From positions 119,437 through 183,436 of the forward strand of contig NZ_JAHMIN010000002.1 of assembly GCF_018986435.1 (NCBI RefSeq): a stretch of 64,000 bases of DNA, written 5' to 3'. The notes below the pieces were generated by a model. That model saw nothing but the letters and a program-made list of their open reading frames with translations, was not told the DNA's origin and did no database searches. Source of the DNA: Hahella sp. HN01. GTDB taxonomy: Bacteria > Pseudomonadota > Gammaproteobacteria > Pseudomonadales > Oleiphilaceae. Shown here piece by piece: positions 56,814 through 64,000 of the stretch; the first letter of the stretch is position 1; every line of letters begins with the position of its first letter. The position numbers and the translations under genes were made by a program.

Positions 56814-58466
56814 TCAGTCCCAGCTCCAGCGCTGTGACTTGCCGCCGTGATACTCCCACAAATGCGCGCGTTGGCCATCGCCCCAGAACGGGTCTTTGAT
56901 GTCCAGCGCCATGTTTGTGGCGTTGGAGATGCGGAAGCTGTTGCTGGGCCCTCGCAGCCAAACCTGATTGGACCCGCCGTGGCAACTCCACAGCACGATG
57001 CGGGTTCCTTTCTCAGTACCGGCGCCGGACACGTCGATGCACTTGTCCGGCGCCGATTTGGCGTGGATCATGCCGTATTGATCCCGCCACCATAGCTGAC
57101 TATCGGCGCCGTGACAGGACCATTGATGGATCTCCACGCCGTTATGGGTTTCGCGGCCTTCGAGGTCCAGGCATTTGCCTTTGTCATTGCGCAGCTTGCG
57201 CCACACTACGGCGCCATCGTCTCCCGGCAGGGTGACCGCAGGCTGGTCGCCCGGCGACCAGGTCCCTTCTTGCGCTAAGTCAGAATAATTCAGCCACACA
57301 TTGGCGTAGCCCATTGCAGCCTTGGCGTTCTGCAGCATTTGGTTCTGGTAGCCGTTTTTCGGTGTGGCGAAGCGATAATCGCCGCCGAACTCCTGTTGGC
57401 AGAAGAACTCGCCCTGTTCCCAGATTGCATTGCTCTGCGTAACCGCCCAGGCGTCGCTGGTTTTGCTGTAACAGGCGAAAGGACGCACGTTGCTGCAGGC
57501 GGCGTCATTGAAGCGACCGTTGCCCCATTGCTCGGCGCAATGCTCGTTGTTATTGGCGTTGTTGGGCTCATTCTGGTCCCAACTCCATACTGCGGCGGTC
57601 ATGCGTTCGTCAAAGGCTTTCAGCTGATCTAGACCGACGATGCCCAGGCTGCAGCGCGCGGCCTGTGCCATCAACTCAGGCGTGATCGGCTGCGGTGGAT
57701 CGCCGAATACGTCGGATAGACGGGTGCTGTCCTCAAAGATGCGAACCAGATTATTCTGAACGAAATTCACATCGTATTTGTCTGTGCGGCACTCCGGGTA
57801 GGGATGGAAATGGTCATTATCGGTGGGAAAGCCATAGTTGTAGACCGTTTGCGCCCAGGCGTCCGAGCCGCAATTACCGCCGATCAGCAGCACCTGCCCG
57901 CCGCTGTTGAGAATGTCCGCTTTGCTGATGTTCATGGGCAGCGTGGCGCAATTGCCCGGCTTGTATAGCAAATCCCCCATCTGCCGGTTCAGCGCCGCCA
58001 CGGCGTCATCGTAGCGGCCGTCCACATGTTCTTCGAGATAGATGATCAACACTTCACCGCGATTCCCGTCCTGTCGCAACCAGGTGGCGACCTCTTTCAG
58101 ACCGTCCTCAAAACGGCGGTCAAAAGCGGAGCAGCCAGTATGTTCATTGGTTCCGTGACATAGCTTCAGGTCGCCGTAGGTGTAATGAACGTCCAGCTCC
58201 AGAGCGCGGATGCCCATATCCAGCTGATCCACCAGACTGTAAATGTGGTTGGGGTCCCAGTAGCTGCCCAGGTTGGCGTAGGCGGAGGAGTTATAACTGT
58301 TATGCGTATAAGGAAAGTTAGCGCGGCCCAGTGGTTCTCCCAGGTCCAGGGTGCGTTGATGCGTTAGGGCGCGGTAAGTCCAGCTGTTGCGGAAGTCTTC
58401 AATCTCGTTGGCGCAGACCGAAGACGCGACCGCCGCAATCACTGCGGCGTATGCGAGTTTTTTCAT
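56814..58466 (-). CDS. Secreted PI-PLC-like phosphodiesterase with two lectin modules
   Basis: A 550-residue exported protein (signal peptide about 1-19). The PI-PLC X domain (about 35-290) has the catalytic His pair: His55 in THNSYN and His104 in KLCHG, with ELDVHYTYGD between. A C-type-lectin-like region (about 292-415) has QNEPNNANNNEHCAEQW and FNDAACSNVRPFAC. A ricin-type beta-trefoil (about 425-550) has QxW repeats (SQLWWR, NQVWLR, SQRWSWD). The architecture suggests a secreted phospholipase targeted to glycosylated surfaces, possibly eukaryotic membranes. Confidence 0.88.
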   Translation of the reverse strand: MKKLAYAAVIAAVASSVCANEIEDFRNSWTYRALTHQRTLDLGEPLGRANFPYTHNSYNSSAYANLGSYWDPNHIYSLVDQLDMGIRALELDVHYTYGDLKLCHGTNEHTGCSAFDRRFEDGLKEVATWLRQDGNRGEVLIIYLEEHVDGRYDDAVAALNRQMGDLLYKPGNCATLPMNISKADILNSGGQVLLIGGNCGSDAWAQTVYNYGFPTDNDHFHPYPECRTDKYDVNFVQNNLVRIFEDSTRLSDVFGDPPQPITPELMAQAARCSLGIVGLDQLKAFDERMTAAVWSWDQNEPNNANNNEHCAEQWGNGRFNDAACSNVRPFACYSKTSDAWAVTQSNAIWEQGEFFCQQEFGGDYRFATPKNGYQNQMLQNAKAAMGYANVWLNYSDLAQEGTWSPGDQPAVTLPGDDGAVVWRKLRNDKGKCLDLEGRETHNGVEIHQWSCHGADSQLWWRDQYGMIHAKSAPDKCIDVSGAGTEKGTRIVLWSCHGGSNQVWLRGPSNSFRISNATNMALDIKDPFWGDGQRAHLWEYHGGKSQRWSWD

Positions 58467-58835
58467 GAGAGGTATCCCTATCTTATCGTTATTTTGCCAG
58501 GGGCTTTTTATATCCAGCTCAGGTTACAACTCGGGTACAGGCTTAACTGTGCGGATACAAAGATAAGGTTACAAAGTGTTCTATTTTCTTCCAATGCAAT
58601 GGGCTTGAAATGCTTGGCGGGTCACAAATTGAGCGGTATTTGGTGTGTATGACTATGCATCCGCTATGCCACACATTGTTACAAATACGTACGCAGGCCG
58701 CCGCTTTTTTGTGAACAAAAATTAACCAGTTTGCGGGCGCCAACTAGCGGAATTTATGGTCCAAACTGAGAAAGAGACCGTAATTTTTGGCGCAGCAGGA
58801 ACAACAATACTCCCAAAAAACTGAGGAGGTGACGT
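58467..58835. other. Intergenic region
   Basis: Lies between divergent genes. Only the AGGAGGTGA ribosome binding site at 58823-58831 is clear. I found no open frame, repeat or structured RNA. Confidence 0.3.
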
Positions 58836-59117
58836 ATGAGTACTAAACAATCAGTAGGCTTTATCGCTGGTTTAGCGCTAGCGGTGTCCAGCTCTTTTGT
58901 TCTGGCCAGTGATGGAAGCATCGCTAACACCAGAGCGGAAAATCTTGAAGTTCAAAATATGGACGAGATGATCGCGGAGTATTATATCGAGAAAGGTGAA
59001 GCAACCGCCGCGGGTCCTCAATCTCAAGACATGCGTAGCATGCGCTATGAAAACAGAAGGAGCAGCGAATATCCTAATGCCCACCAACGCAAATGGGAAC
59101 AAGTCGGAAACGACTGA
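58836..59117 (+). CDS. Small exported unknown protein
   Basis: A 93-residue protein with a signal peptide (about 1-24, ending VLA before SDGS) and a polar, Arg- and Glu-rich mature part of about 69 residues without Cys. A near-perfect AGGAGGTGA five bases before the ATG suggests high expression. Family not recognised. Confidence 0.7.
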   Translation: MSTKQSVGFIAGLALAVSSSFVLASDGSIANTRAENLEVQNMDEMIAEYYIEKGEATAAGPQSQDMRSMRYENRRSSEYPNAHQRKWEQVGND

Positions 59118-59231
59118 AAATAGCCTTTGTTCCCTATGATCTCCTTCTCAGGTGGACAAAGGATTCGAGTATGTGCTCGTGAGAGACAGGGACTGGCGGC
59201 AAGGAGTCGTTAGTCCCTTCTTCATTATTGA

Positions 59232-59984
59232 TCAGAACTTCTTCGTAGAAGGCTCGCGACGCAACCTGGTGAAAGACTGCGGCTCCCAGGGTCGAATCGC
59301 CATGACGAAGGCGGTGCCAAATTTATCGTTCAGCGGGATGGCTTCATCCTCCGCCACCAAGGCGTGAAACTCCGCCGCCAGACGTTGCATGCGACGCTGA
59401 ATTTCCGCGTTCGAACGTCGCGACAGCATTCCACTCAGGAAAAGGCGGCTTTCTCCATTCTTGTTGAAGCGCGATTGCAGAAATTCGTTTTGCACTTGTT
59501 GCTCAAAGAATTGCTGGATGGGGCCATGAGGGCGCCAGGAGAAATGTCGGGAGATTTTCAATTTCACCCGGTTGCCTGGCAATAATTCAATCAGCTTCAT
59601 ACGGTCCAGCTTGGCCAGTAGACGCACGCCTTCCAGTTCTTCGATTTGATAGGTGCTGATGATTTCCCTGAAGGTCCATTTATTCAGCAGTAGTTGCGCG
59701 GTGAGCAACAGATTGATATCTCCGGCCAGGTCCTTTTCCTGCTCCTCCGTCAGTTCCGTAATTTCTCCAGAACTGTTTTCCATACTGCGCACCAGATCGG
59801 ATATTTCGATACCGAGGAACTCGCAAACCCGGTCCAGCCGCTGCAGCGAAAAGCTGCGTTCGGAGAATAAGCGCTTGACGCTGGCCTCCGATAACTCCAA
59901 CGCGGCGGCGACGTCAGCGTAGGTTTTCCCTTGGGCTTTGAGGGTGCGTTTGAGAGTGTCGATCAAAGCGATGGTCTGCGGCAT
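59232..59984 (-). CDS. XRE-type HTH transcriptional regulator
   Basis: A 250-residue regulator with an N-terminal helix-turn-helix (about 8-62: KTYADVAAALELSEASVKRLFSERSFSLQRLDRVCEFLGIEISDLV). The C-terminal 180 residues look helical with no recognised ligand-binding domain; a similar layout occurs in a family of gammaproteobacterial regulators of unknown target. GGAAGGA precedes the ATG. It stands alone, so it probably acts in trans. Confidence 0.85.
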   Translation of the reverse strand: MPQTIALIDTLKRTLKAQGKTYADVAAALELSEASVKRLFSERSFSLQRLDRVCEFLGIEISDLVRSMENSSGEITELTEEQEKDLAGDINLLLTAQLLLNKWTFREIISTYQIEELEGVRLLAKLDRMKLIELLPGNRVKLKISRHFSWRPHGPIQQFFEQQVQNEFLQSRFNKNGESRLFLSGMLSRRSNAEIQRRMQRLAAEFHALVAEDEAIPLNDKFGTAFVMAIRPWEPQSFTRLRREPSTKKF

Positions 59985-60127
59985 AACAATCCTTCCGGGG
60001 AGACAGCGGACCCAAATAATAGCCCTGTCACAGGGTGACGTCGAGAGAGGAGGAAGATTGGGCCCTGCTTGAGCGCGCCAGGGTCGTGCTGACCCTGGCG
60101 GAATAAAAGCGCTGACGGCTTGCGGGG

Positions 60128-61288
60128 CTAGCCCGCCAGCGTCATGTGGTTATCCCAGCGGGTGCCGGCGACAGACCAGTGCTGTTCAACTTTCATCGTT
60201 GTCGGGTCGACGCGGATGACTTCCCCTTCGCCGCTGCTGGCCAGGAATTCTTTGCCGTCAGGCGTCAACGAGAGTCCGCAGACATCCGGCAGGTTGATCT
60301 TCCCAACGCACTTATGTGCGTCCAAGCTCCATAAGGTGATGGAGTCCCCTCTGGGAGAGGTGATGCCCGCCACGCGCAGCTGTGAATTGATCACCACGCT
60401 GCCGGTGTAATTCTTCAGGCTGCGCCACAGGCTGTATTCAGCCGACGCGGCCTGAATTGGCGAACCGGACTTGTGCATGTAGACCAGCGGCGGCGTATCC
60501 GTGGGAGGGCCTTCGTACTGGCAGCCGAAACAGACTGTGCCGTCATCGGCCACATCCAAATGGCGAATGCTGAGCTTTTTATCTTCCAGCTCCCAGCGTT
60601 CCAATAACGCTCCGCTGACGATGTCGATATAAGCCAGGGAAGGCTCCATGGCGTCAGGATTCATTTTTTCCCGCGGATTATCCGGGTGGGTCAGGATGCC
60701 GCCATTGGCCACCACCAGCGCTTTGCCGTCCGCGGATAAACGCAGCTCGTGCGGTCCGACGCCGCCGCTGGACCACTCACCCACCTGACGGTAGCCGTCC
60801 TGGGCGTCGCGAACGCCAATGACGCCGCGGCCGCTGGCGTAATCGTTTTCCGTGGTGTAGAGATAGCGGCCATCGCGGGAGTAGCAGGCGTGACCGAAGA
60901 AATGTCTGCCTTCCGCGCTGGAGAACTCTTCATAGCTGGGTTCGCCATTCGCCTGACGGCGGACTACCGCCGCAAAGCGGGCGGGACGACGGCCGACCAG
61001 GACGAACTCCTCGCCGGAGGGATGGCGCGCCACGCCGTGCCCGCGTCCGGGTAGGGCGTGCTCCATAAGGACGTCGCCTTGCAGACTCCACAATATCAGA
61101 TGGGAGTCGCCGCCAGCGCCATTCACGGATGAAAACAGCGCGCCTGCAGCGGCGCTGCCACTGGTCGACTGTTTGGCGGCGAAGGCCCAGCCAGGGACAG
61201 CCATAGCCAGTCCGCCGAGCGCCAGTCCGCGAGCCAGTTGCCGACGGGTCAAGGTAAGTTGGGAGTGGTGATTGGGTTTGGTGCGCAT
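60128..61288 (-). CDS. DUF1513 exported beta-propeller-like protein
   Basis: A 386-residue protein with a Tat signal (LTRRQLARGLALGG, residues 12-25) and WD40/YVTN-like repeats throughout (DGRYLYTTEND, ADGKALVVANGG, PDGKEFLASSGEGEV). I use the ATG at 61288, one base from the imelysin stop, with GAGGATGGGGA upstream. DUF1513 proteins are typically found with imelysin and DUF1111 proteins in iron-responsive operons, and the same order is seen here. Confidence 0.88.
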   Translation of the reverse strand: MRTKPNHHSQLTLTRRQLARGLALGGLAMAVPGWAFAAKQSTSGSAAAGALFSSVNGAGGDSHLILWSLQGDVLMEHALPGRGHGVARHPSGEEFVLVGRRPARFAAVVRRQANGEPSYEEFSSAEGRHFFGHACYSRDGRYLYTTENDYASGRGVIGVRDAQDGYRQVGEWSSGGVGPHELRLSADGKALVVANGGILTHPDNPREKMNPDAMEPSLAYIDIVSGALLERWELEDKKLSIRHLDVADDGTVCFGCQYEGPPTDTPPLVYMHKSGSPIQAASAEYSLWRSLKNYTGSVVINSQLRVAGITSPRGDSITLWSLDAHKCVGKINLPDVCGLSLTPDGKEFLASSGEGEVIRVDPTTMKVEQHWSVAGTRWDNHMTLAG

Positions 61289-61289
61289 A

Positions 61290-62402
61290 TCAGTCCCCAT
61301 CCTCGCTGTTGAAATCCCGGGTGACGCCGATAGCAGGAAACAGTTCTTTTTCCACGGTCGCCTGCAATTGGCGGAGGGCTTCATGCAGCTTTTTAACCTT
61401 GGCGGTTTTTTCCGCGTCATTCACGGCGTCTTCCAGAGCGAAGTCGATCTGCGCCAGTTGCGCATCAACCTCATCCAGCAGTCCGGTGACTTTTTTATGC
61501 ATGGCTGCGTTATCGCGGGAGAGCAGGAAGTCGTCAAAGCCATAACCCTCGCAGCCCATATAAAAGCGTCTCAGCGCACTGAGATTGTGGCGGATATTGG
61601 CGATGGAGTTGCGACTGTGGAAGGACTCCAGCGCTTTCAATTTGGCGGCGCGACCTTCCAGACCCAGCGGCGCCGCCACTTTGTTGGCGGTGATTTGCTG
61701 GATGCCGGTCATGAGCCCGTTCAGGTATTCATCGACGCCCTCCTGAGGCACGCTGAGATCGCCATCGGCTTCAAAGGGATTTTCGAAATTGTCGCCGAAG
61801 CCATCGGTCCATTCCTTTTCCAGCTCCGTCGCCAGCGTAACGCTGTGGTCGGCGATCGCCGTCAGGGCCTGACAGCGGCGCGCGCCGTGATCGGCGGACT
61901 GCAGTTTATTCAAGGCGTCTTTGCCGAACAGCAGGTATTCAACTGCAGGCAATCCCTGGATAGCGATACTGCCGTTGTTGATGGCGTCCTGCAGCGGGTC
62001 TGATCCAGACGCAAGTCCTTCTACAGCGCGCTCCAGCAGTTTTTCCCGGATTGGCCAGCTTTGCATACGCAGGCGGCGGTCCTGCTCCTGGAGTGGACCG
62101 AACTGGATGAGCGATACGCTCATCCAGGTTTGCATGACGTCGCGCCATGCCTGTTGCGCTTGCTCAAGAGACTGCGCGTTCGTCGCCTCGCACAGAGCGG
62201 ACGCTTTGGTTTTGAGCGTCTGGACTCTGGCGCTGAGCTCTTGGTGGGCGGGAACGATCATATTGTTTCTGGCCTGCTTTAGAATCTGCAGGTATTCCTT
62301 CTCAAAGCTTTCTCCCGCGGCCACTGAGGACAGCGACAGCGCGGACGCCGCCAGGACGCCAGCGCGGAACAGTCTGAATAGACTTGTCGATTTAGAATTC
62401 AA
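61290..62402 (-). CDS. Imelysin/M75-family iron-regulated periplasmic protein
   Basis: A 370-residue exported helical protein of the imelysin (IrpA-like, peptidase M75) family. Signal peptide about 1-29. The family motif region reads QGLPAVEYLLFG near 172-183, with Pro-Ala in place of the GxHxxE found in other members. The start is TTG with GAGGAG upstream, overlapping the end of the preceding gene's stop region. These proteins are thought to bind iron or haem-related ligands. Middle gene of the operon. Confidence 0.88.
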   Translation of the reverse strand: MNSKSTSLFRLFRAGVLAASALSLSSVAAGESFEKEYLQILKQARNNMIVPAHQELSARVQTLKTKASALCEATNAQSLEQAQQAWRDVMQTWMSVSLIQFGPLQEQDRRLRMQSWPIREKLLERAVEGLASGSDPLQDAINNGSIAIQGLPAVEYLLFGKDALNKLQSADHGARRCQALTAIADHSVTLATELEKEWTDGFGDNFENPFEADGDLSVPQEGVDEYLNGLMTGIQQITANKVAAPLGLEGRAAKLKALESFHSRNSIANIRHNLSALRRFYMGCEGYGFDDFLLSRDNAAMHKKVTGLLDEVDAQLAQIDFALEDAVNDAEKTAKVKKLHEALRQLQATVEKELFPAIGVTRDFNSEDGD

Positions 62403-62414
62403 AAGCGGACTCCT

Positions 62415-63938
62415 CTACAGAGATTCCAAAAACTTCACCAGCGCATCACGATCATCCGCTTTAAACGCCAGCACTTTATCCCGTGATTGCTGCGCCTCGC
62501 CGCCGTGCCAAAGCACGGCTTCCAGCAAGCTGCGCGCGCGCCCGTCATGTAGATATGTCGCCTGTGGATTGACGACCTGGCTCAACCCTATGCCCCAAAG
62601 CGGCGGCGTGCGCCATTCCGTTGCGGTGGCGTCATGCTCCACCACTTCGTCCGCAGGCGCGGGAGAACCGTTCAGTTTCAGATCCGCCAGATCCGGGCCC
62701 ATATCGTGGAGCAGCATGTCCGTGTAAGGGAAAATAGTCTGCTCGGATTGTTCGATATGATCTTTGCCCAGCTTCGCGGTGACGAAAGACTCGTTGTGAC
62801 AGGCGTTGCAGCCGGCCTCTCGAAACAGACGGTGGCCTGTTTGTACGACGCTGTCCTCAATGTTACGACGTGCGGGAACCGCCAGATTGCGGCCGTAAAA
62901 GGCGACGAAATCGAGGATGTCGTCGCGAATTTCAATGCCGTTTTCATCCGCGCCATTGGGCGCCTTTTTGCACGCGCTTTGGGCGTCTGTGCAATGGTCT
63001 GTGGTAAACAGGGAGGACGTGAGGCCCATGTCGCCATTGAAGGCGCCGGCCGTCTGCTGTTTGACGGTGGGTTGTCCGGCTTTCCAGCCGAAGCGGCCAA
63101 GCGTTTGCGCTTTTTGCTCTACGTCCCAAACCTGATTGGTGCGCCCGGATACGCCGTCATGGTTGCTGTCCTGTGGGTCCGCCAGAGCTTCGATATCCGC
63201 CTGGGGAATAGCTTCCAGCAGGCCCAGACCGATTACCGGCGGCGCCACTCGCAAAGACAGAGTCAGGTCGTCCGCAGGATCGCCATAGGCCCAGTTGCGC
63301 AGACGCCATTCTGGCCGTCGCAGACTGACCTTGAAGCCGTCAGCGAAGCTGACGGTCTCTTCGTTGTAGCTGACTTCAATATGGGCTTCCGGCGACACTC
63401 CTGGAATGGCTCGGTCCTGCAACTGACCGCCGTAAACCGGATCGCCCAGATTGGCCACGTCGGGTTTGTCCAATAACGCCTGCTCTTCAGCGTTACGCGC
63501 CGGTCGGCTCAAACGGATCAACAGGCTATCTGCGTCATCCGCAGCGTTGGCGGGAGCATGGCCGCGACCGTCATTGAAGTGACAGCTTTGGCAGGCGCTG
63601 ACGTTAAACAGCGGTCCCAGACCGTCGCGCAAATCGGTAGTCGCCGGCGCGATGACCCAGGGGTCTTCAAAAAAGTCGTTGCCAATCAGGAAGTCGCCTT
63701 TGCGGCGGGAGCTCATGTTGGCGGAGTTCAAACTGAATGCTCCGGCGTGCGTCGCCGGAACGGTCGTGTCTCCGCCGGACTGTTTCTGGGTGGCGAGATC
63801 GTAATCCACCGCTAAGGCGCAGGAGGACACAGTGATCAAAAAAGCGCCCTGTATAAACGCAAAAAAAGCGCCTTGGCGCTTCCCGGGGAGTTTAGATAAT
63901 GGATGTGGGTAAAAGGGTGTTGGTCCCGATTTTTTCAT
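62415..63938 (-). CDS. DUF1111 di-haem oxidoreductase-like protein
   Basis: A 507-residue exported c-type cytochrome of the DUF1111 family (MauG-like di-haem fold). Two haem motifs are visible: CQSCH near 117 and CNACH near 380. The N-terminus has a basic stretch followed by a hydrophobic segment ending ITVSSC, which could be a lipobox. A Ca-binding-like DSNHDGVSG lies near 264. First complete gene of the DUF1111-imelysin-DUF1513 operon; an imelysin gene usually precedes it. Probably acts in periplasmic iron redox or uptake. Confidence 0.9.
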   Translation of the reverse strand: MKKSGPTPFYPHPLSKLPGKRQGAFFAFIQGAFLITVSSCALAVDYDLATQKQSGGDTTVPATHAGAFSLNSANMSSRRKGDFLIGNDFFEDPWVIAPATTDLRDGLGPLFNVSACQSCHFNDGRGHAPANAADDADSLLIRLSRPARNAEEQALLDKPDVANLGDPVYGGQLQDRAIPGVSPEAHIEVSYNEETVSFADGFKVSLRRPEWRLRNWAYGDPADDLTLSLRVAPPVIGLGLLEAIPQADIEALADPQDSNHDGVSGRTNQVWDVEQKAQTLGRFGWKAGQPTVKQQTAGAFNGDMGLTSSLFTTDHCTDAQSACKKAPNGADENGIEIRDDILDFVAFYGRNLAVPARRNIEDSVVQTGHRLFREAGCNACHNESFVTAKLGKDHIEQSEQTIFPYTDMLLHDMGPDLADLKLNGSPAPADEVVEHDATATEWRTPPLWGIGLSQVVNPQATYLHDGRARSLLEAVLWHGGEAQQSRDKVLAFKADDRDALVKFLESL

Positions 63939-63959
63939 TATTTCATCACAGCTAATTAT

Positions 63960-64000
63960 TCAGAGATTACGGCGGTCGGCCAGGGATTTTACCCGATTTT
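63960..64000 (-). CDS. Possible 3' end of an upstream gene, truncated by the window
   Basis: One minus-strand frame reads NRVKSLADRRNL before a TGA at 63962-63960. In related operons a second imelysin gene lies here. With only 12 codons this is a guess. Confidence 0.25.
   Translation of the reverse strand, partial: NRVKSLADRRNL

Overview
The window looks like chromosomal DNA from a free-living marine gammaproteobacterium of the Oceanospirillales type. The gene content and protein sequences remind me most of Hahella, which is inference because no search was possible. It is gene-dense and mostly GC-rich. It carries many secreted proteins, lipoproteins and lectin-like proteins. I see no prophage, insertion sequence, CRISPR array or rRNA.

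Layout. 0-5.1 kb: fatty acid desaturase, secreted nuclease, DUF2461 protein, SDR protein without the usual catalytic Tyr/Lys, LysE exporter. 5.2-7.3 kb: Cys/His-rich unknown protein, then pdxJ-kptA. 7.4-11 kb: two tandem paralogous secreted proteins, the first broken by a single extra G in a G7 tract. 11-16.4 kb: DUF4153 membrane protein, small lipoproteins, and an A/T-richer pair (lipoprotein plus DUF4105/beta-barrel protein). 16.5-22.2 kb: TPP riboswitch and thiC-thiO-thiS-thiG-thiDE. 22.3-34 kb: periplasmic binding protein, ABC exporter, PEP-CTERM-like protein, EEP-family hydrolase, DUF4399, DUF2959, thioesterase, CBS protein, Lpd-like flavoprotein, peroxiredoxin-glutaredoxin hybrid, RRM protein. 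34.2 kb: probable small RNA. 34.6-45.6 kb: ricin-type lectin lipoprotein, recQ, yehZYXW/osmF-like ABC transporter, small unknown proteins. 45.6-54.1 kb: rtcA, rtcB and rtcR, then agcS and dadA for alanine, then a tRNA-like RNA with rlaP. 54.2-64 kb: degenerate GGDEF protein, intradiol dioxygenase, nitrilase homologue with Cys to Ser, PI-PLC with lectin domains, HTH regulator, and a DUF1513/imelysin/DUF1111 operon running off the window.

The most interesting theme is RNA repair. rtcB-rtcA is read toward lower coordinates, from a sigma-54-type -24/-12 element next to its activator gene rtcR. About 5 kb away a second element of the same type (TTGGC core, GG-N10-GT) precedes a tRNA-like RNA ending in a T-arm, an acceptor strand and CCA, followed 29 nt later by rlaP, a polymerase-beta-fold nucleotidyltransferase of the RNA-repair-associated family. 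I infer that RtcR may control both units as one regulon, with the tRNA-like RNA as substrate, sensor or decoy. KptA, an RNA 2'-phosphotransferase, is encoded in the same window.
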